A stretch of 47,200 bases of DNA, from positions 1 to 47,200 of the forward strand of contig NZ_KB892773.1 of assembly GCF_000373925.1 (NCBI RefSeq), in the 5' to 3' direction. The position numbers were made by a program, and so were the translations under genes. Every line of letters starts with the position of its first letter. Within the stretch, counting starts at the first letter, position 1. Origin of the DNA: Actinopolymorpha alba DSM 45243 (GTDB taxonomy: Bacteria > Actinomycetota > Actinomycetes > Propionibacteriales > Actinopolymorphaceae). Shown here in pieces: positions 41,347 to 47,200 of the stretch. Below the pieces are notes generated by a model, which was not told the DNA's origin, did not search any database, and worked only from the letters and a program-made list of their open reading frames with translations.

Positions 41347-43590
41347 ATGACCGGACGCCGCGCCGCCCTACTCGCTCCCGCCGTTCTCCTGCTCGCTGTC
41401 GTGACCGCGTTGACGGTGGCCGCGAGCGGAGGACCGGCGTTCGCCGCTCCGGAACGCCGGGTGGTCCTCGTCGGCCTCAGCGGACTCCGCGCCGACGACC
41501 TGTCCTCGACCCGTACGCCGGCCCTTGCCCGGATGGTCAGCGAGGGCGCGTCCGGGGTTCTGGTGATCCGGTCCGTCAACGAACGCACCTGCCCGCTCGA
41601 TGCCTGGCTCAGCGTCTCGGCGGGGGAGCGGGCGGCCGGCCCGGAGCGGACGGCTGGGCCGGAGCGGTGTGCCGCGCCGCCGCGGATCGTGCCCACGTCG
41701 ACTACCAACGGACCCGGACCCGATGGCACGTCCCCCTCCATGGTCCAGGGATGGGCGCGGCTCGCATCCGCCCAGGATTCGACGGTGTACGGCGCCGAGC
41801 TCGGTCTCCTGGCTGAGGCACTGGCCAAGGCGAAGGTCTGCGCGACCGCGGTCGGTCCGGGAGCGGCGGTCGCCCTCGCCGACGCGCGTGGCCGGGTCGA
41901 CCGCTACCTCCCTGGTGAGGCGGAGGGGGCGGGCACGGCGTTCGACCCGGGCCTGCTGACGGCCTGCCCGTTGACCGTCGTCGACGCGGGTGCGCTGCCG
42001 GCCGGCGCTGGCCGGGCCGACGCCCTGACCCGGGCCGACCAGCTGGTCGGCGACCTCCGTGCCGCGGCCGGGCCCGAGACGACCGTCGTCGTCGCCGGCC
42101 TCTCCGACGAGCCCGACACCACCGAGACCGCACTACGGGTGGCGATGATGGCCGGGCCGGGCATCGTCGAGCGCGGGCAGCTCACCGCCACGTCGACCCG
42201 GCGGGACGGACTCGTCCAGCTCACCGACCTCACGCCCACCGTGACCGCGCTGCTGGGAGTCCCCGACGCCCGGGGGATCGCCGGCGTTCCCTGGACCTCC
42301 ACCGCCGGCCGCGCCGACGATCTCGCCGGTACGCTCGCCCGGCTCACGTCGTCGACCACCGTCAACGACGTCGTACGCGCTTCCAGCGTGTGGGTGTTCG
42401 CCGGGCTGGTCGGCGTTCAGGTGTTGGGCTATGCGGTCGGATTGCTGACGCTCGCCCTCACCCGGCGGGCGGCGATCCGCCGGGTCGCGGGCCGCGTCGC
42501 GTCGGGCGTCGCCCTGCTCGCCGGGGCGCTTCCGTGCGCGGCGTTCCTCACCAGCCTGGTCCCATGGGCGCTCTCACCGGCGCCGGTGTGGTCGCTCGGG
42601 TTCGCTCTCGGCGGGCTGACGGTGCTGATCGCGTTCCTCGCCGCCCGGATGCCGTACGACCCGCCGTGGGCGGCACCGACCACGATCGCCCTCGCCACCT
42701 CCGCCGTCCTCGCGGTCGACGTGGTGACCGGCTCGCACCTGCAGGGCGGCAACCTCGTCACGCCGGGGGACCTGCCGATCGTCGGCGGGAGGTACTTCGG
42801 GTTCGGCAACGTCGCTTTCTCGATCTTCGCTGCCAGTGCCCTGCTCGCGGCGGGCGGGCTCGCGGCGCGGTCGGCCGAGCGCTGGCACCGGCGTACCACC
42901 GGGCTCATCGTTCTCGGCATCGGCGCCGCGGCGGTCCTGATCGACGGCTGGCCGACCTGGGGCGCGGACTTCGGCGGCGTCCTGGCGTTGGTGCCGGGCG
43001 TCGCGGTGCTCGTGGCGGGCGTGACCGGCATCCGGCTCACGGTGCGGCGGATCCTGCTGGTCGGTGTGGCGGCGGTGGTCGCGGTGAGCGCGGTGGCGGT
43101 CGCGGACTGGCTGCGCCCGGCGGAGCAGCGTTCCCACCTCGGCACATTCGTGCAGCGGGTGATCGACGGCGAGGCCGTCCCGGTGATCGTGCGGAAGGCG
43201 GAGGCCGCGCTGTCGACCGTGACGTACGGCGGACCGCTCGGCTGGAGCTGCATCGTGGTCTACGTCGCGGCGATCCTCGTCGTACTCCGCCCACGGCGGT
43301 TCCGGGCCGACGCGCTGGCCGAGGCCTACCACCGCTGGCCGACGCTCGCGCCCACGCTGCGGGCCATCCTCGTGACCGGAGTGGTCGGGTTCGCGGCCAA
43401 CGACTCCGGCCTTGCCGTACCCGCGGCGATCCTCATGACCGCGGCCCCTCTGGTGGTGGTCGCGGTGATCCGCTCCGCACCCGGCTCGTCCCCGGCGCGG
43501 CCAGGTTCGTCTCCGGTACGAAAGGCCGCCGCGTTGACAGCAGCGCCCGCGCAGTCGGCAGGGGTTGGGCAACCGGCAGCGTCCGGGTAG
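41347..43590 (+). CDS. Large polytopic membrane protein with outer N-terminal domain
   Basis: A 747-residue protein. A signal anchor opens it (ALLAPAVLLLAVVTALTV), then about 300 residues of outer domain with an alkaline-phosphatase-superfamily feel (RRVVLVGLSGLRADDL near the start, QLTDLTPTVTALLG near residue 295), then about ten hydrophobic helices from residue 340 to 720, and a Pro/Ala tail. The active-site residues of the phosphatase fold are not clear, so it may be inactive. ATG at 41347 starts 5 bases after larC; the frame is open upstream inside larC but that part is a shadow. It is a conserved actinobacterial type of unknown function, probably in the larBC operon. Confidence 0.85.
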   Translation: MTGRRAALLAPAVLLLAVVTALTVAASGGPAFAAPERRVVLVGLSGLRADDLSSTRTPALARMVSEGASGVLVIRSVNERTCPLDAWLSVSAGERAAGPERTAGPERCAAPPRIVPTSTTNGPGPDGTSPSMVQGWARLASAQDSTVYGAELGLLAEALAKAKVCATAVGPGAAVALADARGRVDRYLPGEAEGAGTAFDPGLLTACPLTVVDAGALPAGAGRADALTRADQLVGDLRAAAGPETTVVVAGLSDEPDTTETALRVAMMAGPGIVERGQLTATSTRRDGLVQLTDLTPTVTALLGVPDARGIAGVPWTSTAGRADDLAGTLARLTSSTTVNDVVRASSVWVFAGLVGVQVLGYAVGLLTLALTRRAAIRRVAGRVASGVALLAGALPCAAFLTSLVPWALSPAPVWSLGFALGGLTVLIAFLAARMPYDPPWAAPTTIALATSAVLAVDVVTGSHLQGGNLVTPGDLPIVGGRYFGFGNVAFSIFAASALLAAGGLAARSAERWHRRTTGLIVLGIGAAAVLIDGWPTWGADFGGVLALVPGVAVLVAGVTGIRLTVRRILLVGVAAVVAVSAVAVADWLRPAEQRSHLGTFVQRVIDGEAVPVIVRKAEAALSTVTYGGPLGWSCIVVYVAAILVVLRPRRFRADALAEAYHRWPTLAPTLRAILVTGVVGFAANDSGLAVPAAILMTAAPLVVVAVIRSAPGSSPARPGSSPVRKAAALTAAPAQSAGVGQPAASG

Positions 43591-43649
43591 TCGACGGCGC
43601 CACGGCAGCCGGCCGGGGGCAGCCGGCAGGGGTTCCGCTGCTCGTGCCT

Positions 43650-44555
43650 CTACGCCGGATTCGCTCCCGACGCCTGGCGGGCTCGGGCACTGAGGAGATC
43701 GCGGGCGACCTGCCCGGCCCGCGCGCCGTACCCCCCACCGAACAACGCCGCGTGCGTGAGGATCGGGTGGATCTGGTGCAGGGGGATCCGCTCGCGCCAG
43801 CCGTCGGCGAGCGGGTGGACCTCGGTGTACGACGCGAGCAGGCGGTCGAGGTGCGGCGCCCCGAACAACGCCAGCATCGCGAGGTCGCTCTCCCGGTGAC
43901 CACCGTGGGCGGCCGGGTCGACCAGGCGGGGCTGGCCGTCGACGGCCCAGATGATGTTGCCTGACCACAGGTCGCCGTGGACCCGCGCCGGGGGTTCCGG
44001 CGGCCCGGCGAGGTCCTCGATCCGGTCGAGGACCTCGCAGATCGCGTTGGCGTCGTCCGCGCCGAGCCGCCCGCGGTTGAACGCCATCCGGAGGTACGGC
44101 TCGACGCGGTACCTGCCGTAGAACTCCGTCCAGCGCTCGCTGGGTGTGTTGGGCTGCGGCAGCGGCCCGATGAAGCCGTCAGCCTCGGCGCCGAACACCG
44201 GTGCGCCCGCGCGGTGCGTGGCGGCCAGCGCGCGTCCCAGGCGTTCGGCGGCCTCCACGGAGGAACGACCGGCCTCCACCCATTCGAGGATCAGGCACTC
44301 CTGGTCATACCCGAGGACCGCCGGGGTGGGAGCGGCGTCCGCGCCGGCCGCGGCGAGCCAGGCGAGGTGGCTGGCCTCGGTGGCGAAGAACCCGGCCGGC
44401 GCGCCCGGGCGGGCCTTGACGAAGACGCTGCGTCCGTCGCCGAGTCGGGCGCGGGTGGCGATACAGATGTCGCCGCCGGCCACGGGGTTCGTTGCGATGA
44501 CTGTCGTGCCGAGGAGTTCCTCGACGTGGTACGCGATGCTTGCCTGCCGTGCCAT
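43650..44555 (-). CDS. Fructosamine kinase family protein
   Basis: A 301-residue protein kinase-like enzyme. The N-lobe has FVKARPG with the ATP-binding Lys; VHGDLWSGNIIW near residue 192 is the catalytic loop, and LVDPAAHGGHRESDLAM near residue 211 has the metal-binding Asp. These enzymes phosphorylate sugar-lysine adducts so that glycated proteins can be repaired in the cytoplasm. Length is normal. It converges with the membrane-protein gene, 59 bases apart. The spacer upstream of its start is repeat-rich. Confidence 0.93.
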   Translation of the reverse strand: MARQASIAYHVEELLGTTVIATNPVAGGDICIATRARLGDGRSVFVKARPGAPAGFFATEASHLAWLAAAGADAAPTPAVLGYDQECLILEWVEAGRSSVEAAERLGRALAATHRAGAPVFGAEADGFIGPLPQPNTPSERWTEFYGRYRVEPYLRMAFNRGRLGADDANAICEVLDRIEDLAGPPEPPARVHGDLWSGNIIWAVDGQPRLVDPAAHGGHRESDLAMLALFGAPHLDRLLASYTEVHPLADGWRERIPLHQIHPILTHAALFGGGYGARAGQVARDLLSARARQASGANPA

Positions 44556-44640
44556 TGCCCGATATTAGGGTGTTTTGGACACGCTGCGTGCCGGTTTAGT
44601 GCCGATTCCGTAACAGAATGACGTGAGGGCTGGGGAAGGG

Positions 44641-44703
44641 CGCGGACCGGGCGGGCGACGGCGCGGACCGGGCGGGCGACGGCGCGGACCGGGCGGGCGA
44701 CGG
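44641..44703. repeat. Tandem repeat, three 21-bp units
   Basis: Three exact copies of a 21-base GC-only unit beginning CGCGGACCGGGC follow one another at 44641, 44662 and 44683. The next bases (CGCTGGGG) start a fourth, decayed unit. It lies about 85 bases upstream of the fructosamine kinase start. Confidence 0.95.
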
Positions 44704-44728
44704 CGCTGGGGCCCGTGTGCTTGCCAAG

Positions 44729-44774
44729 CTGTCATAGGTTTCTCGGTCTCTTAGCTGACATTCCTATGACAACC
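44729..44774. repeat. Copy 2 of the dispersed palindrome
   Basis: The minus strand of 44731-44754 is identical over 24 bases to 12167-12190. The other arm differs: inner eight bases are replaced, so only the outer GTCATAGG/CCTATGAC ends pair. Both copies are flanked by CCCGGG next to the GTTGTCATAGG end. This copy is between two minus-strand genes, not at a convergent junction. Confidence 0.85.
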
Positions 44775-44793
44775 CCGGGTTGGCGCCCGGTTT

Positions 44794-44955
44794 CTCAGCA
44801 TCCGAAACGATTGGGTGTACGCCATTTGAGACGGGCGCGACCTCACGCGGCATGGCCCCACGAAGCATGCTCAATTTGCCTTGCCTGGTGACGACTTGCC
44901 GCGTGAGGTCCTCGCTGTCTCACATCGCGTACACCCAATGAGCCCGGATGCTGAG
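44794..44955. repeat. 162-bp imperfect inverted repeat, arms about 59 nt
   Basis: Left arm 44794-44852 pairs with right arm 44897-44955: 11 perfect pairs at the base (CTCAGCATCCG), then 13 (ATTGGGTGTACGC), then 8 of 10, then 14 at the loop end (GACCTCACGCGGCA), with short internal mismatches. The loop is 44 nt. It could be a MITE, an IS relic or a structured RNA. Confidence 0.9.
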
Positions 44956-45017
44956 AGGCGGCGGGTTGTCTCACGGACCGGACTGCTAGCGGTTCCGGCC
45001 GCGACTTCGCGGAACCC

Positions 45018-45581
45018 TCAGGGTGCCGGTCGCGTGCTCGGCGTGGCGCTTGGCCTGCTCGAGCCCAGCAGTTCCGCGAGGTCGGAGGCCAGCCCCGCCG
45101 CGGCCCGCTCGACCAACCGAAGGACGTGCGCGAACCCCTCCGGGCCGCCGTAATACGGATCCGGAATCTCGCCGATGTTCCCGCCGTACGTACCGAACAG
45201 CGCGATCCGTGCGGCGTCCCCGGCGGGCGCGAGACTCCGGAGTCCGTCCAGGTTGGATCCGTCCATCGCCAGGACGAGGTCCCGGCTGGCGAACCAGTCC
45301 CGCTCGATCTGCTGGGCACGGTGCCGGCGTACCTCGCCCTCGGCGTACCCCGCCTCCCGAAGGACCGCCTGCGAGCGCGGATCCATCGGCTGGCCCACGT
45401 GCCAACCGCCGAGTCCGGCGCTGTCCACGACGACGGCGGTGGCGAGGTCGGCGTCCACGAGGCGCTGGCGGAACACGACCTCGGCAATGGGGGAGCGGCA
45501 GATATTGCCCAGGCAGATCATGCTGATGTGGTACGGCGCCGGCGAGGCGGCGCGCGGAAGCGGCAGTGTCACGAGAGACAA
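45018..45581 (-). CDS. Low-molecular-weight protein-tyrosine phosphatase
   Basis: A 187-residue cytoplasmic phosphatase. CLGNICRSP near residue 23 is the C-x5-R-S phosphate loop with the nucleophile Cys and Arg; PDPYYGG near residue 140 holds the general-acid Asp. Family members remove phosphate from tyrosines on proteins. The chosen start is TTG at 45581 with GCAGGG close upstream; GTG at 45572 is an alternative and the N-terminal 15 residues are unconserved. It stands alone. Confidence 0.92.
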   Translation of the reverse strand: MSLVTLPLPRAASPAPYHISMICLGNICRSPIAEVVFRQRLVDADLATAVVVDSAGLGGWHVGQPMDPRSQAVLREAGYAEGEVRRHRAQQIERDWFASRDLVLAMDGSNLDGLRSLAPAGDAARIALFGTYGGNIGEIPDPYYGGPEGFAHVLRLVERAAAGLASDLAELLGSSRPSATPSTRPAP

Positions 45582-45669
45582 GCATGCCCTGCCCCGCTCG
45601 TCGGTCCGGCACCGTCAGATCGGTCGCGCAGGCGGAACGGCGTACACGCATCGACGACCAGCCCTCGAG

Positions 45670-46137
45670 TCAGCCCGATTGGTTCGACGTCCAGGCGAAT
45701 TCGAGGCTCTCCTGGACAATGCCGAGGACGAGCGCGAGTTCGTCGTCATCGCGCGGGCCGTACACCATGATCTCGGTGTCGTGATCGGCGTACCCGTGTG
45801 GCTCACCCCAGCCGAGTTCACATACGGCGGCCGCTCTCTCGGACGGCAGGCAGAGATGAACGCTGGTGTCGGTGACGCCGTGGATGTGCACTGGCTCGAG
45901 CGGCGGATTCGGCGCGAGCGAGGTCGACCGATCGCGGATGTCACTGAGGTCAGGAAACAGCAACGCCCTGGACGGCGCCGGTGAGACCTGACTGCGGCCT
46001 TCCTGGACATGGGGGAGGTTGGTTGCTTCGTAGATCAGGCGGCCCCACAGCGCTGGAGATGCTTGCCGGTCTAGCTGCCGGTGCGGTCCTTCGCTGGAGG
46101 TTCTCGGCCGCGGTCCTCTTCGTCTGGGAAGTTCCAT
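45670..46137 (-). CDS. DUF5519/luciferase-domain family protein
   Basis: A 155-residue protein. The C-terminal two thirds match the small DUF5519 family: HIHGVTDTSVHLCLP, then GWGEPHGYADHDTEIMVYGPRDDDE and a final helix. These proteins are of unknown function in bacteria; the luciferase name comes from a domain title only. ATG at 46137; the first 35 residues are basic and may not be translated. It follows the TetR gene by 27 bases on the same strand, so both may share a transcript. Confidence 0.72.
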   Translation of the reverse strand: MELPRRRGPRPRTSSEGPHRQLDRQASPALWGRLIYEATNLPHVQEGRSQVSPAPSRALLFPDLSDIRDRSTSLAPNPPLEPVHIHGVTDTSVHLCLPSERAAAVCELGWGEPHGYADHDTEIMVYGPRDDDELALVLGIVQESLEFAWTSNQSG

Positions 46138-46164
46138 GGCGCACGAGTATGAACGGTTCCAGCG

Positions 46165-46764
46165 TTAGTCGGCGAGTGAGTCGATCCAGCGTTCCAGCCG
46201 CCTGCCTTCGCGGGTCATGAGTTGGGGGTCGCGGAGGGTGTTGGTGAGCAGGGAAATCCCTTGGTACGCCGCGATCAGGGCGACGGCGAGGTCGCGGGAG
46301 TCCCGGCGACCCATGGCACGGAACTGCTGTTGGCACCAGTCGATCAGGAGTTGGACGACCTTGGCCGCGTTGCGGTCGAGGCCGTCGGCGCGCTTGTCGA
46401 GTTCGGAGCACAGCGTGCCGAAGGGGCAGCCGAACCGCGCGGCCAGGTCGCGTTGCTCCACCCAGCCGCCGATGAGTGCCTTGAGCCGTTCCGGGGGCGT
46501 GGCGAGCTCGTCGAGTGCGGCGATCATCGCCCGGAGCCTCTGCGCATGCGCGTCGATGGCCGCGTCGACCAGGGCGTCCTTGGACTTGAAGTAGTAGTAG
46601 ACGTTGCCCACAGGGACATTGGCGGCCTGCGCGATGTCAGCGAGCGTCGTCTTCTCGACGCCCTGCTCGTGCAGCATCTTCACAGCGGCGGCCGTCAGGC
46701 GCTCCCGTTTGCCCTGCTTCTTCGTGTCGATGGGGGCACGAGTCCCAAGATTCGAGTTAGTCAC
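46165..46764 (-). CDS. TetR family transcriptional regulator
   Basis: A 199-residue TetR repressor. The N-terminal HTH is TTLADIAQAANVPVGNVYYYFKSKDALV near residues 39-66; the rest is the ligand-binding helical domain with Cys at CPFGTLCSEL. GTG at 46764 lies seven bases after a TATAGT box and has no ribosome site, so the transcript is probably leaderless. It is divergent from an NmrA-like gene, its most likely target. Ligand unknown. Confidence 0.93.
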   Translation of the reverse strand: MTNSNLGTRAPIDTKKQGKRERLTAAAVKMLHEQGVEKTTLADIAQAANVPVGNVYYYFKSKDALVDAAIDAHAQRLRAMIAALDELATPPERLKALIGGWVEQRDLAARFGCPFGTLCSELDKRADGLDRNAAKVVQLLIDWCQQQFRAMGRRDSRDLAVALIAAYQGISLLTNTLRDPQLMTREGRRLERWIDSLAD

Positions 46765-46834
46765 CTAACTGACTATAGACAGTCTGCGCAGCCACCGGCT
46801 ATCGTCCAGGCAGTAAGTCAGCTAACTAACTAAG
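46755..46834. promoter_or_regulatory. TetR operator candidates and leaderless promoter
   Basis: AGTTAG-TCAC-CTAACT (46755-46770) is an inverted repeat over the TetR start codon, and the half-site CTAACT recurs at 46822-46827 inside CTAACTAACTAA. A minus-strand TATAGT (46772-46777) is the probable -10 box. Both sites lie between the two divergent starts, as expected for self-regulation and control of the NmrA-like gene. Confidence 0.55.
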
Positions 46835-46891
46835 CAGTGGCCGCTCAAGGGCGCCCTCAGCATGAGTGATCGCAATCGATAGGAGACGTTC

Positions 46892-47200
46892 ATGATCGTC
46901 GTGACCGGAGCCACTGGCAACGTAGGCCGGCCCCTCGTGGAGGCACTAGCGGCAGCCGGTGAGCAGGTGACGGCAGTGTCGCGAGGTGTCTCGGCAGAGA
47001 CCGCCGTGCCGGAAGGCGTTCGGCAGGTACGGGCAGACCTCGCCGCGCCCGAGAGTCTTCGGCCCGTCCTCGATGGGGCCGACGCGCTGTTCCTGTTCGA
47101 CGCTGCCAGCGTGCCTCAGCCGAGCCCGCAGCACGTCCTCGACGTCGCGAAGGCGGGTGGAATCCGGCGGATCGTGTTGCTCTCCTCCCAGGGAGTCGCC
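46892..47200 (+). CDS. NmrA-like NAD(P)-binding protein, 5' part
   Basis: The frame starts at ATG 46892 with AGGAGA seven bases upstream and stays open to the window end, giving 103 residues. VTGATGNVGRPLVEAL near residue 4 is the dinucleotide-binding G-x-x-G-x-x-G motif, and GIRRIVLLSSQGV near residue 91 is the strand that carries the family's Ser. Members of this atypical short-chain group are often NAD(P)H or quinone sensors or reductases. It is divergent from TetR. Confidence 0.9.
   Translation, partial: MIVVTGATGNVGRPLVEALAAAGEQVTAVSRGVSAETAVPEGVRQVRADLAAPESLRPVLDGADALFLFDAASVPQPSPQHVLDVAKAGGIRRIVLLSSQGVA

Larger units (their letters stand above)
44556..45017. other. 462-base repeat-rich spacer
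   Basis: No gene is supported on either strand. It contains, in order, a 3 x 21-bp tandem repeat (44641-44703), the second copy of the dispersed palindrome (44729-44774) and a 162-bp imperfect inverted repeat (44794-44955). The promoter of the fructosamine kinase gene must also be here but is not clear. Confidence 0.75.

Noticed and set aside
42390-43964. 524-residue plus-strand frame overlapping the membrane protein and fructosamine kinase
   Set aside because: Arg/Gly/Pro-rich composition typical of a shifted frame; the genes underneath are supported by motifs.
42574-43968. 464-residue minus-strand frame over the membrane-protein gene
   Set aside because: No recognisable motif, and composition is that of an antisense shadow.

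Overview
The window is high-GC actinobacterial chromosome. Signs are strong G/C third-position bias, many GTG starts, ESX-like and YbaB genes, a mycobacterial-type LexA box, a c-di-AMP riboswitch ahead of an NlpC/P60 hydrolase, and Rhs-associated secreted modules. The mix of sugar-active secreted proteins, ROK and Gfo/Idh/MocA genes suggests a soil organism, perhaps Propionibacteriales (Kribbella- or Actinopolymorpha-like). That placement is a guess from gene style, not a measurement. No transposase, integrase, CRISPR array, rRNA or prophage was seen.

Layout. 1-8.9 kb: the end of a DUF222/HNH protein, a large orphan protein (-), an unusual tRNA, a Gfo/Idh/MocA oxidoreductase, a small DNA methyltransferase-like protein, acyl-CoA-binding protein, an APH-type kinase, an aldo/keto reductase and a ROK regulator. 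9-18.8 kb: secreted DUF4091-discoidin protein; NlpC/P60 endopeptidase under a c-di-AMP riboswitch; MarR divergent from prolyl aminopeptidase; SWIM/SNF2 helicase. 18.8-22.3 kb: a compact ESX-like cassette (WXG-like small protein, larger membrane protein, YbaB-like protein) divergent from a tail-anchored protein, then a stand-alone ParB-like domain. 22.3-33.5 kb: secreted proteins, namely a GH20 hexosaminidase with RICIN, NEW3 and F5/8C domains, a Tat-exported FAD oxidoreductase, a 1236-residue modular surface protein resembling the N-terminal half of Rhs proteins, immunity-like fragments, and a secreted repeat protein. 33.8-37.5 kb: ECF sigma factor with anti-sigma-like partner, a secreted membrane-anchored protein, a YciI protein and an ImuA'-like protein behind a perfect LexA box. 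38-43.6 kb: DUF1611 NTPase, LarB, LarC and a large membrane protein. 43.6-47.2 kb: fructosamine-kinase family protein, a repeat-rich intergenic region, LMW protein-tyrosine phosphatase, DUF5519-like protein, TetR, and the start of an NAD(P)-binding NmrA-like gene.

The most notable points are: an inverted repeat of 27 bp perfect arms, with a second hairpin beside it, between two divergent genes; a palindrome family present at 12.15 kb and again at 44.73 kb; a 162-bp imperfect inverted repeat at 44.79 kb; an Rhs-like scaffold that ends before any YD repeats and is followed by a frameshifted HEAT-type immunity remnant; a LexA-controlled ImuA' with no ImuB or DnaE2 beside it; a larBC operon without larA or larE but with a DUF1611 NTPase; and an odd tRNA-Arg(UCG). 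Nothing here can be proved to be a new system from sequence alone. The ESX-like cassette, the DUF1611-lar cluster and the palindromes are the best candidates.
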